NCBI RefSeq assembly: GCF_018417535.1
Contig: NZ_CP070977.1
Location: 3,224,001 to 3,288,000, forward strand
DNA: 64,000 bases
Direction of reading: 5' to 3'
Source of the DNA: Burkholderia pyrrocinia
GTDB lineage: Bacteria; Pseudomonadota; Gammaproteobacteria; Burkholderiales; Burkholderiaceae
Part shown: positions 39,844 to 49,589 of the stretch, in pieces
Numbering within the stretch: position 1 is the first letter of the stretch
Layout of the letters: each line of letters begins with the position of its first letter
Made by a program: the position numbers and the translations under genes
Notes under the pieces: model-generated
The model's database searches: none
What the model saw: only the letters and a program-made list of their open reading frames with translations
What the model was told of the DNA's origin: nothing

Positions 39844-41484
39844 ATGCAATACGACTACATCATCGTCGGCGGCGGTTCGGGCGGTTCGAGCCTGGCAGGC
39901 CGCCTCGCCGATGCCTGCCCCGATGCGACGATCGCGCTGATCGAGGCCGGCTCGCATACGGAGCGCAACCTGCTCGTCAACATGCCGGTCGGCATCGCGG
40001 CGCTGGTGCCGTTCAAGCTCGGCACGAACTACGGCTACGAGACGGTGCCGCAGCCGGGCCTCGGCGGGCGGCGCGGCTACCAGCCGCGCGGGCGCGGGAT
40101 GGGCGGCTCGAGCGCGATCAACGCGATGATCTATACGCGCGGCCACCCGGGCGACTACGACGAGTGGGCACAGCTCGGCGCGACAGGCTGGGGCTGGCAG
40201 GACGTGCTGCCGTATTTCCGCCGCGCGGAAGGCAACGAGCGCGGCGCCGATGCGTGGCACGGCGCGGATGGGCCGCTGTCGGTGTCCGATCTGCGCTTTC
40301 GCAATCCGTTCTCCGAACGATTCATCCAGGCCGCGCACGCGGCCGGCTATCCGCTGAACGACGACTTCAACGGCGCGACGCAGGAAGGCGTCGGTTTCTA
40401 TCAGGTCACGCACCGCGACGGCTCGCGCTGCAGCGTCGCGCGTGCTTACATCTACGGCCGTAACCGGCCGAACCTGCACGTGATCACCGACGCGACGGTG
40501 TTGCGCGTCGGCTTCGACGGCAAGCGCGCGGTCGGCGTCGCGGTATCGCGCAACGGCCGTGTCGAGACGCTCGGCGCGCGCGCGGAAGTGATTCTGTCGG
40601 CCGGCGCGTTCAATTCGCCGCAACTGCTGATGTGTTCGGGGATCGGCCCGGCGGAGCAATTGCGCCGCCACGGGATCGCGGTCGTGCAGGATGCGCCGGA
40701 CGTCGGCACGAACCTGATCGACCACATCGACTTCATCATCAACACGCGCGTGAATTCGTCGGAACTGGTCGGCGTGTGCCTGCGCGGGATCGCGAAGATG
40801 ACGCCCGCGCTCGCGCGCTATTTCTCGAGCCGCACGGGGATGATGACGAGCAACGTCGCGGAGGCCGGCGGCTTCATCAAGAGCGATCCGTCGCTCGAAC
40901 GTCCCGACCTGCAACTGCATTTCTGCACGGCGCTCGTCGACGACCACAACCGCAAGATGCACTGGGGCTTCGGCTATTCGCTGCACGTGTGTGCGCTGCG
41001 GCCGTTCAGCCGCGGCACGGTGGCGCTCGCGAGCGGCGATGCGCGCGACGCGCCGCTGATCGATCCGCGTTTCTTCAGCGATGCGCGCGATCTCGACCTG
41101 CTCGTGCGCGGCACGCAGGCGATGCGCCGCATCCTGTCGCAGGCGCCGCTCGCGTCGCAGGGCGGGCGCGAGCTGTACACGCGGGCGGACCAGAGCGAAG
41201 CCGAGTTGCGTGCGACGATCGTCGCGCATGCCGACACGATCTATCACCCGGTCGGCACGTGCCGGATGGGCTCCGATGCGCGTGCGGTCGTCGATCCGCA
41301 ACTGTGCGTGCGCGGCGTCGAAGGGTTGCGCGTGGTGGATGCGTCGGTCATGCCGACGCTGGTCGGCGGGAACACGAATGCGCCGTCGGTGATGATCGGC
41401 GAACGCGCGGCGGACTTCATCGTTGCCGCGCGCAAGGGCGGCGTACCGCGCGGCGAGGCGGCTGCCGCGGTGCACGGCCGCTGA
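39844..41484 (+). CDS. GMC-family alcohol/choline-type oxidoreductase (FAD)
   Basis: The 546-residue flavoprotein begins with the FAD-binding MQYDYIIVGGGSGGSSLAGRL. It carries the GMC signatures GRGMGGSSAINAMIYTRG and GAFNSPQLLMCSGIGP, plus the C-terminal active site HPVGTCRMG and GNTNAPSVMIGERAADFI, which supply the conserved His and Asn. This resembles the AlkJ-type, quinone-linked alcohol dehydrogenases. A GGAGA sequence precedes the ATG at 39844. Its partner may be the divergently encoded aldehyde dehydrogenase. The true substrate is unknown. Confidence 0.9.
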   Translation: MQYDYIIVGGGSGGSSLAGRLADACPDATIALIEAGSHTERNLLVNMPVGIAALVPFKLGTNYGYETVPQPGLGGRRGYQPRGRGMGGSSAINAMIYTRGHPGDYDEWAQLGATGWGWQDVLPYFRRAEGNERGADAWHGADGPLSVSDLRFRNPFSERFIQAAHAAGYPLNDDFNGATQEGVGFYQVTHRDGSRCSVARAYIYGRNRPNLHVITDATVLRVGFDGKRAVGVAVSRNGRVETLGARAEVILSAGAFNSPQLLMCSGIGPAEQLRRHGIAVVQDAPDVGTNLIDHIDFIINTRVNSSELVGVCLRGIAKMTPALARYFSSRTGMMTSNVAEAGGFIKSDPSLERPDLQLHFCTALVDDHNRKMHWGFGYSLHVCALRPFSRGTVALASGDARDAPLIDPRFFSDARDLDLLVRGTQAMRRILSQAPLASQGGRELYTRADQSEAELRATIVAHADTIYHPVGTCRMGSDARAVVDPQLCVRGVEGLRVVDASVMPTLVGGNTNAPSVMIGERAADFIVAARKGGVPRGEAAAAVHGR

Positions 41485-41511
41485 TCGGCGCGCGCACTTA
41501 AGCGGCAATGC

Positions 41512-42903
41512 TCAGGCAAACGTATCGACGAGGCCCGCGCGGCTCACGCGCGCGGCGGCCGGTGCGGATTGCGCAGCGTCGGTGGGTGCATCGACGGCTG
41601 ACGATCCGCCGTGCCCGCGCCGCGACGACTGGCCGCGGGCGAAGGTCTGTTGCGGGTTCTGCTGCTGCGACGCGAAGCCGCCGTCGCTGACTGTCGCGCT
41701 GCCGAGCCCGAGCCCGCCCGCTTCCATCGCATCGCGCAGCTTCGGCAGCGCGGCTTCGACCGCGTCGCGCACCTGTGCGTGCTGCGACACGAACAGCGCA
41801 TGCGCGTGGTTGTCCGCGACGCGCAGCACCACCTGCAGCGGCCCGAGATCGGGCGGGTTGAGCGTCAGTTCGGCGCTCTGCTGGTGCGCATTCGACAGGA
41901 ATACGACCTTCTGGCTCAGCGCGTCCGTCCAGTCGGCGGTACCGACGTGCGGGGCGAGCACGTGCGGGTTGGCAGTGGCGATCGCGCTCGCGGCGGGCGA
42001 CAACTGCAGGTTCGCCTGCGCCGCGGCCGCAGCCGTTGCGCCGGCCGCGAGCGTCGCGCTGGCCGCCGGGTCCGTCGCGTCGCCGGCTGCCGCGAGCGCA
42101 TGCTGCGCGCCGGACTGCGCGTTCGCGTCGGCCTGCAGCGCCTGCGCGGTGACCTGCGTCGGCGTCTGCTGGGTGGCGAGCGCCCCTTTCGCGTCGGCGA
42201 GCGTGCGGTCGAACGTCGGCACCTTCGGCGTCAGCGGTGCGGCGGCGGTCGATGCAGACGATGCGGGTGCCGAAGCCGAAGCCGAAGCCGAAGCCGAAGC
42301 CGAAGCCGAAGCCGTTGCGCCGGCCGCGGGCATCGCGATCGCGCCCGAGCCGCCGGTCAGCTTGGCGAGCGCCGCTTGCAGCGCGTCGCGGCTCGACGCC
42401 GGCGTGGCCGGCTGGGCGGCCGCATCCTTGGCTGCGTGGTCCGCCAGCGCGGCCGTCGCGTCGGGCTGGCCGGACACGGCCGCCTTTTGCGCGGTAGCGG
42501 CGGCTGGGGCGGTATCGGCTGGCGTCGCGTTGTCCGTGCGTGCCTGCAGTTGTGCCTGCACGGCCGCGGCGGCCGCGAGTGCGCCGGCGTCGGGATTGGG
42601 GTTGGCGGTGGCGTTCGTGTCGTCGGTCGACCGGGCGTCGTCCGGGCCGGACGGCTTCGTGCCGGCGGCCGGCTTCGACGCGGCCTGCGTCGTCGACGCA
42701 CCCGGCGTGCCGGCGTTCGCCGCGTCGCGCCGCGTGACGACGCTTTGCTTCAGCGTCTGCGCGAACGGCACGGCGGCCGTGGCGGTCGTGGTGGCAGCGG
42801 TGTCTTTGGCGGAGGCGGTGCCGGACGAACCCGAGCCGCGGGCGGCCTTGAGTGCGGCGCCGGCGGTGTCGATCAGCGCGCCGAGCAGGGGCAGGGGAGG
42901 CAT
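41512..42903 (-). CDS. fliK: Flagellar hook-length control protein FliK
   Basis: FliK is a secreted ruler that measures the hook and switches export specificity through FlhB. The 463-residue protein is Ala/Thr/Pro-rich and low in complexity up to about residue 320. It then has the conserved C-terminal domain (about 325-415) with SAELTLNPPDLGPLQVVLRVADNHAHALFVSQHAQVRDAVEAALPKLRDAM, followed by a Gln/Ser-rich tail. A hexanucleotide run encodes an Ala-Ser repeat near the middle. It is the last gene of the fliFGHIJK direction. The start at 42903 gives MPPLPLLGALID. Confidence 0.9.
   Translation of the reverse strand: MPPLPLLGALIDTAGAALKAARGSGSSGTASAKDTAATTTATAAVPFAQTLKQSVVTRRDAANAGTPGASTTQAASKPAAGTKPSGPDDARSTDDTNATANPNPDAGALAAAAAVQAQLQARTDNATPADTAPAAATAQKAAVSGQPDATAALADHAAKDAAAQPATPASSRDALQAALAKLTGGSGAIAMPAAGATASASASASASASASAPASSASTAAAPLTPKVPTFDRTLADAKGALATQQTPTQVTAQALQADANAQSGAQHALAAAGDATDPAASATLAAGATAAAAAQANLQLSPAASAIATANPHVLAPHVGTADWTDALSQKVVFLSNAHQQSAELTLNPPDLGPLQVVLRVADNHAHALFVSQHAQVRDAVEAALPKLRDAMEAGGLGLGSATVSDGGFASQQQNPQQTFARGQSSRRGHGGSSAVDAPTDAAQSAPAAARVSRAGLVDTFA
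42271..42312. repeat. (GAAGCC)7 hexanucleotide tandem repeat inside fliK
   Basis: Seven exact copies of GAAGCC run from 42271 to 42312. On the fliK strand they read GGCTTC units and encode alternating Ala-Ser residues in the linker region. Changes in copy number would keep the frame and alter the linker length. Confidence 0.95.
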
Positions 42904-42934
42904 GGCGGTTCTCTCGTTCGAATGCGGTGGTCGG

Positions 42935-43393
42935 TTACGACGAACGGGCCGCGTCGGCCCGCATGCGCAGGAGCTTCGCGGCGTGTTCATCGGAGTCGCG
43001 CTGTTCGCGCCGGGCGTCGCGCTGCGCTTCCTGCGCGACGCCGCGCGCCTGCAGGATTTCATACGAGCCGACGGTGCGTTTCTTCTGTTGCCAGTTCGGG
43101 CGTGCTTCGTCGATGCGGACTTCGGCCGCGGCCAGCACGTTGCGCTGCTGCGCGATCGCCGCGTCGAGCGTGTCGATGAACGCCTGGAAATTGCGCCAGT
43201 TGCCGGCCGGCATCCCGTTCTGCGCGGATTGCGCGAAGCGCGCGTGGTATTCGTCGCGATAGCGCAGCAGCGCGTCGAGCTGCTCTGCGGCCGAGGTGCG
43301 GTCGCGCTGCGCGGTACCGAGCTGCTTCGCGGCCGTGTCGAGGTCTTCCTGCGCGCGGTCGAGCAGCAACTGAAGGGGAAAGCCGGGAGCCAT
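42935..43393 (-). CDS. fliJ: Flagellar export chaperone/stalk protein FliJ
   Basis: FliJ is the small coiled-coil protein that fits in the centre of the FliI ATPase ring and assists export. The 152-residue product begins MAPGFPLQLLLDRAQEDLDTAAKQL and is almost wholly helical and charged, with heptad-like leucines. It has the family segment RYRDEYHARFAQSAQNGMPAGNWRNFQAFIDTLD. It lies five bases after fliI and 31 bases before fliK. Sequence conservation in this family is low, so the position strengthens the call. Confidence 0.88.
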   Translation of the reverse strand: MAPGFPLQLLLDRAQEDLDTAAKQLGTAQRDRTSAAEQLDALLRYRDEYHARFAQSAQNGMPAGNWRNFQAFIDTLDAAIAQQRNVLAAAEVRIDEARPNWQQKKRTVGSYEILQARGVAQEAQRDARREQRDSDEHAAKLLRMRADAARSS

Positions 43394-43398
43394 CGTGA

Positions 43399-44940
43399 TC
43401 AGCCTCCGTAAGCATCGAACAGCGCATCGAGCCCGGCGAGGCTCGACGCGAACGGCGCGCATTCGCGAAAGCCCTGTTGCAGGAACGCCTCGATGCGCGG
43501 ATAGAGCGCGATCGCGCGGTCGAGCTGCGCGTCGCGTCCGGGGGCGTACGCGCCGACCGCGATCAGGTCGCGATTGCGCTGGTAGCGCGACAGCATCTGC
43601 TTGAACTGCCGCACGTGGTCGAGATGCGTTTCGTCGATCAGCGCGGTCATCGCGCGGCTGATCGACGCCTCGATGTCGATCGCGGGATAGTGGCCGGCCT
43701 CGGCGAGCGTGCGCGACAGCACGATGTGGCCGTCGAGGATCGCGCGCGCCGAATCGGCGATCGGGTCCTGCTGGTCGTCGCCTTCGGTCAGCACCGTGTA
43801 GAACGCGGTGATCGAGCCGCCGCCTTCGGGCCCGTTGCCGGTGCGCTCGACGAGCGCGGGCAACTTCGCGAACACCGACGGCGGGTAGCCCTTCGTCGCG
43901 GGCGGCTCGCCGATCGCCAGCGCGATCTCGCGCTGCGCCATCGCGTAGCGCGTCAGCGAATCCATCAGCAGCAGCACGTGCTTGCCCTGGTCGCGGAAAT
44001 ACTCGGCGAGCGACGTCGCGTAGGCCGCGCCCTGCATCCGCAACAGCGGCGACACGTCGGCCGGCGCCGCGACGACGACCGAGCGCGCGAGCCCGTCTTC
44101 GCCGAGGATCTGTTCGATGAATTCCTTCACTTCGCGGCCGCGTTCGCCGATCAGCCCGATCACGATCACTTCCGCGCTCGTGTAGCGCGCCATCGTGCCG
44201 AGCAGCACCGACTTGCCGACGCCGGAGCCCGCGAACAGGCCCATCCGCTGCCCGCGGCCGACGGTGAGCAGCGCGTTGATCGCGCGCACGCCGACGTCGA
44301 GCACGTGGTGGATCGGTTCGCGTTCGAGCGGATTGATCGACGGCGCCGACAGCGGCGCATCGACCTTCGACGCGAGCGGGCCGAGGCCGTCGAGCGGGCG
44401 GCCCGACGCGTCGACGACGCGCCCGAGCATCTCCCAGCCGACCGGCAGCCGCTTCGCGCCCGCGAGCGGATCGGTGACGGGCGCGCTTTCGCGCGGCCAC
44501 ACGCGCGCGCCGGGCAGCACGCCGGCGACGTCGGTGGTCGGCATCAGGAACAGGCGGTCGCCGGCGAAGCCGACGACTTCCGCTTCCGCGTGCGGCAGCG
44601 TGCTGCCGGGCGGCAATTCGATCGTGCATTCGGCACCGACCGACAGGCGCAGCCCGATCGCCTCGAGCACGAGGCCCGCCGCGCGCGTGAGGCGCCCGCA
44701 CGGCCGCAGCGGCAGCGCGCGGTGGCTGCGCGCGGCGAGCCCGTTCAGGTGCGTGCGCCAGTGCGCGAGATGCGGATTGTGCGGCGCGCGCGGCGTGGTG
44801 CCGGATGCGGCGGCCGCTGCGTGCGGCTTCGCGTCGTGTGCGGTGTCGTGTGCGGCAGCGGGGCCGAACGATGCGAGCGCGAGCTCGCGTTCGAGCGGCG
44901 TCATGCCGTCATGCGCGAGCGATTCGGGCGGCCGCGTCAC
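43399..44940 (-). CDS. fliI: Flagellum-specific export ATPase FliI (GTG start)
   Basis: FliI is the F1-beta-like ATPase of the flagellar type III export system. The 513-residue protein has Walker A in [17 protein letters not shown], Walker B in [21 protein letters not shown], and the family segments [25 protein letters not shown] and [18 protein letters not shown]. The GTG at 44940 overlaps the fliH stop (GTGA) and has AAGGTGAG before it; an internal ATG at 44904 would give 501 residues but has no ribosome-binding site. The N-terminal 50 residues are Ala/His-rich and poorly conserved. Confidence 0.93.
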   Translation of the reverse strand: MTRPPESLAHDGMTPLERELALASFGPAAAHDTAHDAKPHAAAAASGTTPRAPHNPHLAHWRTHLNGLAARSHRALPLRPCGRLTRAAGLVLEAIGLRLSVGAECTIELPPGSTLPHAEAEVVGFAGDRLFLMPTTDVAGVLPGARVWPRESAPVTDPLAGAKRLPVGWEMLGRVVDASGRPLDGLGPLASKVDAPLSAPSINPLEREPIHHVLDVGVRAINALLTVGRGQRMGLFAGSGVGKSVLLGTMARYTSAEVIVIGLIGERGREVKEFIEQILGEDGLARSVVVAAPADVSPLLRMQGAAYATSLAEYFRDQGKHVLLLMDSLTRYAMAQREIALAIGEPPATKGYPPSVFAKLPALVERTGNGPEGGGSITAFYTVLTEGDDQQDPIADSARAILDGHIVLSRTLAEAGHYPAIDIEASISRAMTALIDETHLDHVRQFKQMLSRYQRNRDLIAVGAYAPGRDAQLDRAIALYPRIEAFLQQGFRECAPFASSLAGLDALFDAYGG

Positions 44941-45617
44941 CACGTGCTCACCTTGCCGATCGCGGCGGCGACGCGCTGCCAGCGCGTGGGCAGCGTCGCG
45001 TCGACCTCGCCGGTCGCGGCGTGCGCGCGGCAGCCGCCGCGCTCGATCGACGCGTCGGTGCGCACGTTCCAGCCGAGCGTATCGAGATCGTCCTGCAGAT
45101 AGGCTTCGACGACGGGCAGGTCGGCCGGATTCACCGCGAGATGCGGCGCGCCGGACAGCGCGGGTTCGGCCGCGAGCACGTCGCGCACGGCCGCGACGAG
45201 CGCGGCCGGGTCGTGTTTCACGTGCTGGCGCACGACCTGCTGCGCGATGTCGAGCGCGAGCTGCGCGATGTCGGACGCGAGATCGTGCTCGGCGGTCGAC
45301 ACGGCCTCGCGGAACGACGCGGCGAGCGCCGCGAGCTGCGCGGCTTGTTCGCGCGCATCGGCCTGGCCGGCCTCGAAACCCTGTTCGCGGCCCTGCTCGA
45401 ACCCGGCCTGGTAGCCGAGCGCCTGGCCTTCGACGTGGCCGGCCGCACGGCCTTCGGCGTGCGCGGCGTCGCGCACGCGCTGCAGTTCCTCGGCGAGCGC
45501 GGCGGCGGCCGCTGCCGCGTCGTCGGTCGGCGGCGGCGGCGGCGGGTCGAACGACGCCATCTCCCACCGCTGGTAGGCGGTGAGGGTGCCCGCGCGATCG
45601 CTCGCCGAATCAGACAT
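44937..45617 (-). CDS. fliH: Flagellar assembly protein FliH
   Basis: FliH regulates FliI and links it to the export gate. The 226-residue protein has a proline run at about residues 25-30, then a helical region. That region has the characteristic small-residue repeat [38 protein letters not shown] (GxxxG-type), followed by a C-terminal ATP-synthase-delta-like domain. Its start overlaps the end of fliG by 8 bases and its stop overlaps the fliI start, so fliG, fliH and fliI are translationally coupled. Confidence 0.92.
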   Translation of the reverse strand: MSDSASDRAGTLTAYQRWEMASFDPPPPPPTDDAAAAAAALAEELQRVRDAAHAEGRAAGHVEGQALGYQAGFEQGREQGFEAGQADAREQAAQLAALAASFREAVSTAEHDLASDIAQLALDIAQQVVRQHVKHDPAALVAAVRDVLAAEPALSGAPHLAVNPADLPVVEAYLQDDLDTLGWNVRTDASIERGGCRAHAATGEVDATLPTRWQRVAAAIGKVSTW

Positions 45618-46605
45618 ACGCGTCTTCCGCCTTGCCGCCGATCACGATCTGGCCGCTCTCGGCGAGGTTGCGCACGATCTGCAGGATGCGGCGCTGCTGC
45701 GTCTCGACTTCGGACACGCGCACCGGGCCGCGCGCGTCGAGATCCTCGGCGAGCAGTTCGGCGGCGCGCTGCGACATGTTCGCGAGGAACTTCTGGCGCA
45801 GCGCGGGCGGCGCGCCTTTCAGCGCGACGATCAGTGTTTCCGACTCGACTTCCTTCAGCACCATCTGGATCGCGCGATCCTCGAGTTCGAGCAGGTTCTC
45901 GAACACGAACATCTGGTCGACGATCTTCTGCGCGAGATCGGCGTCGTACTGGCGCACGCTTTCGAGCACGCCTTCCTCGTGCACGCTCGTCATGAAGTTC
46001 AGGATCTCGGCCGCGGTGCGGATGCCGCCCATCGGGCTGCGCTTCAGGTTGTCGCTGCCGGACAGCAGGCCGGTGAGCACGTCGTCGAGCTCGCGCAGCG
46101 CGGCCGGCTGGATGCCGTCGAGCGTCGCGATCCGCAGCAGCACGTCGTTGCGCAGCCGCTCGGTGAAGCACGACGCGATCTCGGACGCCTGGTCGCGGTC
46201 GAGGTGCACGAGGATCGTCGCGATGATCTGCGGATGCTCGTTCTTGATCAGTTCGGCCACGGCGCCCGAGTCCATCCACTTCAGGCCCTCGATGCCGCTC
46301 GTGTCGCTGCCCTGCAGGATGCGGTCGATCAGCACGCCGGCCTTGTCCTCGCCGAGCGCCTTGGTCAGCACCGAGCGGATGTACTCGCTCGAATCGAGTG
46401 ACAGCGCGGTGTGCTGCTCGGCTTCCTTCACGAAGTCCTGCAGCACGTCCTCGACCTGCTCGCGCGTGACGTTCTTCAGCGCGGCCATCGCGGCGCCGAT
46501 CTTCTGGACCTCGCGCGGCGCGAGGAACTTGAATACCTGCGCGGCCTCTTCCTCGCCGATCGACATCAGCAGCAGCGCGCTCTTGGTCAAGCCTTCAGCG
46601 TTCAT
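45610..46605 (-). CDS. fliG: Flagellar motor switch protein FliG
   Basis: FliG sits on the MS ring and transmits torque from the stator. The 331-residue protein has the three expected regions: an N-terminal FliF-binding domain (GLTKSALLLMSIGEEEAAQVFKFL), a middle domain with the EHPQIIATILVHLDRDQASEI (EHPQ) motif at about 125, and a C-terminal domain. The torque helix VFENLLELEDRAIQMVLKEVE carries the conserved charged residues. Its start overlaps the fliF end by 11 bases. Confidence 0.96.
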   Translation of the reverse strand: MNAEGLTKSALLLMSIGEEEAAQVFKFLAPREVQKIGAAMAALKNVTREQVEDVLQDFVKEAEQHTALSLDSSEYIRSVLTKALGEDKAGVLIDRILQGSDTSGIEGLKWMDSGAVAELIKNEHPQIIATILVHLDRDQASEIASCFTERLRNDVLLRIATLDGIQPAALRELDDVLTGLLSGSDNLKRSPMGGIRTAAEILNFMTSVHEEGVLESVRQYDADLAQKIVDQMFVFENLLELEDRAIQMVLKEVESETLIVALKGAPPALRQKFLANMSQRAAELLAEDLDARGPVRVSEVETQQRRILQIVRNLAESGQIVIGGKAEDAYV

Positions 46606-48358
46606 CGGACACCCAGTTCTTCACGACGGTGGCGACGATCTTCGGATCCTGGCGGGCGATCGTGCGCGCGTAGTCGAGGTTGCGTTCGTAGCGGTTCTTC
46701 TCGTTCTCGAAGCCGAGCAGCAACGAGTCGGCTTCCTCGGTCATGACCGGCGCCGGCAGGCCGTCGAGCACGACCGGATCTTCCGGCGCCGCGAGCGCCG
46801 GCGCGACCGGCTCGGCCGGCGGGAACGCGCGGCGCATCGCCGGGCGTACGAACATGAAGTAGAGCGCCGCCGCGGCCGCCGCGATGCCGAGCCATTTCGC
46901 GGCTTCCTTCGCCATCGCGATCATGTCGGGCTGGCGCCACCACGGCAGGTCGGCGTACGGGTCGCTCACGGTCGAGAACGCGCTGTTCACGACGTTGACC
47001 GAGTCGCCGCGCTTCTCGTCGTAACCCATCGCGTCCTTCACGAGCTGCTCGACCTGCGCGAGCTTCGCGGGCGGCAGCGGCTGCATCGTCACGTGGCCCT
47101 TCGCGTCGGCGATCGGCTGGTAGTTGACGACGACCGCGACCGACAGCCGCTTCACGCTGCCCATCGGCTGTTCGAGATGGCGGATCGTCTTGTCGACTTC
47201 GTAGTTGGTCGTCTGGTCCTTGCGGTCGCTGACCGGCGTCGTCTGCGGCGCATTCTGGCCGTTGCCGGCGACGACCGGCGCGGAAGCCGGCTGCGGCGGC
47301 GTGTTCGACAGCGCGCCCGGCACGCCCGACGCGCCGCCCTGCGCGAGTTCGGTCGCGCTGCTGGTCTGCTGGCTGCGGATTGCGGCCTGCTGCTGCGTGC
47401 CGTTCGGGCCATAGCTTTCCGACGTCTGCTCGATCTTCGAGAAATCGAGGTCCGCGCTGACCTGCGAGCGCGCGTTGCCGGCGCCGAAGATCGGCACGAG
47501 GATCGCGTCGATGCGCTTCTGCGTGTTGTGCTCGACCTGCTGCACGTACTTGAGCTGGCTCGCGTCGAGGCCCGACGCCGAAGCCGGCTGGGTCAGCAGG
47601 TTGCCGTCCTGGTCGACGATCGTCACGTTCTTCGCGGGCATGTCGGGCACGCCGGACGACACCATCCGCGTGATCGCCTGGACCTGGCCCTCGTCGAGCA
47701 CGCGGCCCGGGTAGAGGTCGACGAAGACCGACGCGCTCGGCGCTTCCTTGTCGCGCACGAATACCGACGGCTTCGGGATCGCGAGATGCACGCGTGCGCT
47801 GCGCACCGCGTTGATCGATTCGATGGTGCGCTGCAGCTCGCCTTCGAGCGCGCGCTGGTAGTTGACCTGTTCGGCGAACTGGCTGATGCCGAATTTCTGG
47901 TTGTCCATCAGCTCGAAGCCGACCGAGCCGCCCTTCGGCAGCCCCATCGCGGCGAGCTTCAGGCGCGTTTCATGCACCTGGTTCGACGGCACGAGGATCG
48001 CGCCGCCGGCATCGGCGAACTTGTAGGGAACGTTTGCCTGCTGGAGCGCGGTAATGATCGCGCCGCCGTCGCGGTCCGACAGGTTGCTGTACAGCACGCG
48101 GTAGTCGGGCGTGCGGCTCCACAGCACGAGCGCGGTAATCGCGGCGATCGCGAACGCGACGGCGATCAGGAACGGCAGCTTCGGGTTGCCCTTCATCCGC
48201 GAGATGCCGGGAATGCGTTCCGCGAAGCCGCCGAGCCCGAAGTCCGCGCCGGCGACGCCCGCGCCCGGCAACGCGGCGGCCGCGGCGGCGCCGGGCGCCG
48301 GGCTGGCGAGGCCCGCGCGGGCGTCGGGGTTGATCAGCGAGTTGGCCTGCGAATCCAT
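46595..48358 (-). CDS. fliF: Flagellar MS-ring protein FliF
   Basis: FliF builds the membrane ring on which the flagellum assembles. The 587-residue protein has a first membrane segment at about residues 64-83 (FLIAVAFAIAAITALVLW), ring-building domains (YRVLYSNLSDRDGGAIITALQ and QRALEGELQRTIESINAVRSARVHLAIP), an Ala/Gln-rich linker, and a second membrane segment near 480 (AAKWLGIAAAAAALYFMFV). A cytoplasmic C-terminus ending KNWVSDER binds FliG. A GGAGAAA site precedes the ATG at 48358. It is divergent from fliE. Confidence 0.96.
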   Translation of the reverse strand: MDSQANSLINPDARAGLASPAPGAAAAAALPGAGVAGADFGLGGFAERIPGISRMKGNPKLPFLIAVAFAIAAITALVLWSRTPDYRVLYSNLSDRDGGAIITALQQANVPYKFADAGGAILVPSNQVHETRLKLAAMGLPKGGSVGFELMDNQKFGISQFAEQVNYQRALEGELQRTIESINAVRSARVHLAIPKPSVFVRDKEAPSASVFVDLYPGRVLDEGQVQAITRMVSSGVPDMPAKNVTIVDQDGNLLTQPASASGLDASQLKYVQQVEHNTQKRIDAILVPIFGAGNARSQVSADLDFSKIEQTSESYGPNGTQQQAAIRSQQTSSATELAQGGASGVPGALSNTPPQPASAPVVAGNGQNAPQTTPVSDRKDQTTNYEVDKTIRHLEQPMGSVKRLSVAVVVNYQPIADAKGHVTMQPLPPAKLAQVEQLVKDAMGYDEKRGDSVNVVNSAFSTVSDPYADLPWWRQPDMIAMAKEAAKWLGIAAAAAALYFMFVRPAMRRAFPPAEPVAPALAAPEDPVVLDGLPAPVMTEEADSLLLGFENEKNRYERNLDYARTIARQDPKIVATVVKNWVSDER

Positions 48359-48608
48359 GCGTCGAGTTTCTCCGGAGCGGGACGACTGAGCTCGCTCGGA
48401 CGAGCGGGCGGACAATGACACGATGCGATTATCGTGACCCGGGCCGGACTCCGATCGACCGAAAAGAGCGGGGTTTCCCCCGTACTTTCTCGGCTTTGCC
48501 GCGCGGCGCGCTGCTATCCTTTTTCGCGATCCGGTATGGTGCGCGTGGTGCGGCGCCGGCGGAAACGCCCGGTGCGTCCGGGTCTCTTCTCTTATGTCTG
48601 GGGACAGC

Positions 48609-48953
48609 ATGGCTGCGAACGTCAGCGGAATCGGTTCGGTGTTGCAACAGATGCAGTCGATGGCCGCGCAGGCGTCGGGCGGCGTCGCAAGCCCGACGGC
48701 GGCGCTTGCCGGCTCGGGCGCGGCGACGGCCGGCACGTTCGCGAGCGCGATGAAGGCGTCGCTCGACAAGATCAGCGGCGACCAGCAGCACGCGCTCGGC
48801 GAGGCGCAGGCGTTCGAGGTCGGCGCGCCGAACGTGTCGCTGAACGACGTGATGGTCGACATGCAGAAAGCCAACATCGGCTTCCAGTTCGGGCTTCAGG
48901 TCCGCAACAAGCTAGTGAGCGCTTACAACGACATCATGCAGATGTCGGTGTGA
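48609..48953 (+). CDS. fliE: Flagellar hook-basal body protein FliE
   Basis: FliE joins the MS ring to the rod and is the first rod-type substrate exported. The 114-residue protein has the family C-terminus with [40 protein letters not shown]. Two ATGs are possible; I chose 48609 (MAANVSGIG), because GGGGA lies five bases upstream, over the in-frame ATG at 48594. It is divergent from fliF across 250 bases that must hold both promoters; none was clear. Confidence 0.93.
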   Translation: MAANVSGIGSVLQQMQSMAAQASGGVASPTAALAGSGAATAGTFASAMKASLDKISGDQQHALGEAQAFEVGAPNVSLNDVMVDMQKANIGFQFGLQVRNKLVSAYNDIMQMSV

Positions 48954-49054
48954 CGCGACGGGCATCCGGGGACGGCCAACCGGCGACGGCCTCCGGGCTT
49001 GCCGGGCAGGGCCGGCGGGCCGGCATCCCGGGTCCGGCGGCGGCCCCGCGCGCC

Positions 49055-49081
49055 TAAAGCTTTTCAAATCCCTTCCGATAA
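49055..49081 (+). promoter_or_regulatory. Sigma-28 (FliA) promoter for fliST
   Basis: TAAA (49055-49058), a 15-base spacer and TCCGATAA (49074-49081) match the FliA consensus TAAA-N15-GCCGATAA at all but one position. It lies 73 bases before fliS, so fliS and the following genes are likely late flagellar genes. Confidence 0.88.
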
Positions 49082-49154
49082 CTCCGGAGAAGGCCGCGTC
49101 GTGCGATGCACGGCGGCGGCTCCCGTATAGCCAAGGCATGACAAGGAGAAGCGC

Positions 49155-49589
49155 ATGTTTTCCCCAGGACACGCTGGAGCCAGTGCTTACGCGCGTGTCG
49201 GCGTCGAGACGGGGGTGATGGGCGCCTCCCCGCACCGGCTGATCGCGATGCTGTACCAGGGCGCGCGGCAGGCGATCGCGCTGGCGCGCATGCATCTGCA
49301 GCAGGGCAACGTGTCCGCGCGCGGCGAAGCGATCGGCAAGGCGATCCGGATCGTCGAGAGCGGCCTGCAGGCGTCGCTGAACCGCGACGTGGGCGGCGAG
49401 ATCGCGGGCCGGCTCGACGCGCTGTATGCGTATATCGGCCGGCGCCTGCTGGAAGCGAACGCGCAGGCGAGCGACGCGATGCTGGTCGAGGTCGACGGGC
49501 TGCTCGCCACGCTCGAGGAAGCATGGACGGGCATCGCCCCGGAAGTCGCGCGGATGGCCGCGCAACAGGCAGTGGAAGCAGCACGATGA
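49155..49589 (+). CDS. fliS: Flagellin export chaperone FliS
   Basis: FliS binds newly made flagellin and keeps it unpolymerised until export. The 144-residue protein has the family opening AYARVGVETGVMGASPHRLIAMLYQGARQAI and a helical remainder with SARGEAIGKAIRIVESGLQASLN and YAYIGRRLLEAN. An AAGGAG site lies about seven bases before the ATG. A FliA-type promoter precedes it, and its TGA overlaps the fliT start (ATGA). Confidence 0.95.
   Translation: MFSPGHAGASAYARVGVETGVMGASPHRLIAMLYQGARQAIALARMHLQQGNVSARGEAIGKAIRIVESGLQASLNRDVGGEIAGRLDALYAYIGRRLLEANAQASDAMLVEVDGLLATLEEAWTGIAPEVARMAAQQAVEAAR

Noticed and set aside
41423..43411. 662-codon plus-strand frame opposite fliK
   Set aside because: It mirrors the low-complexity Ala-rich fliK coding strand and shows no domain of its own.
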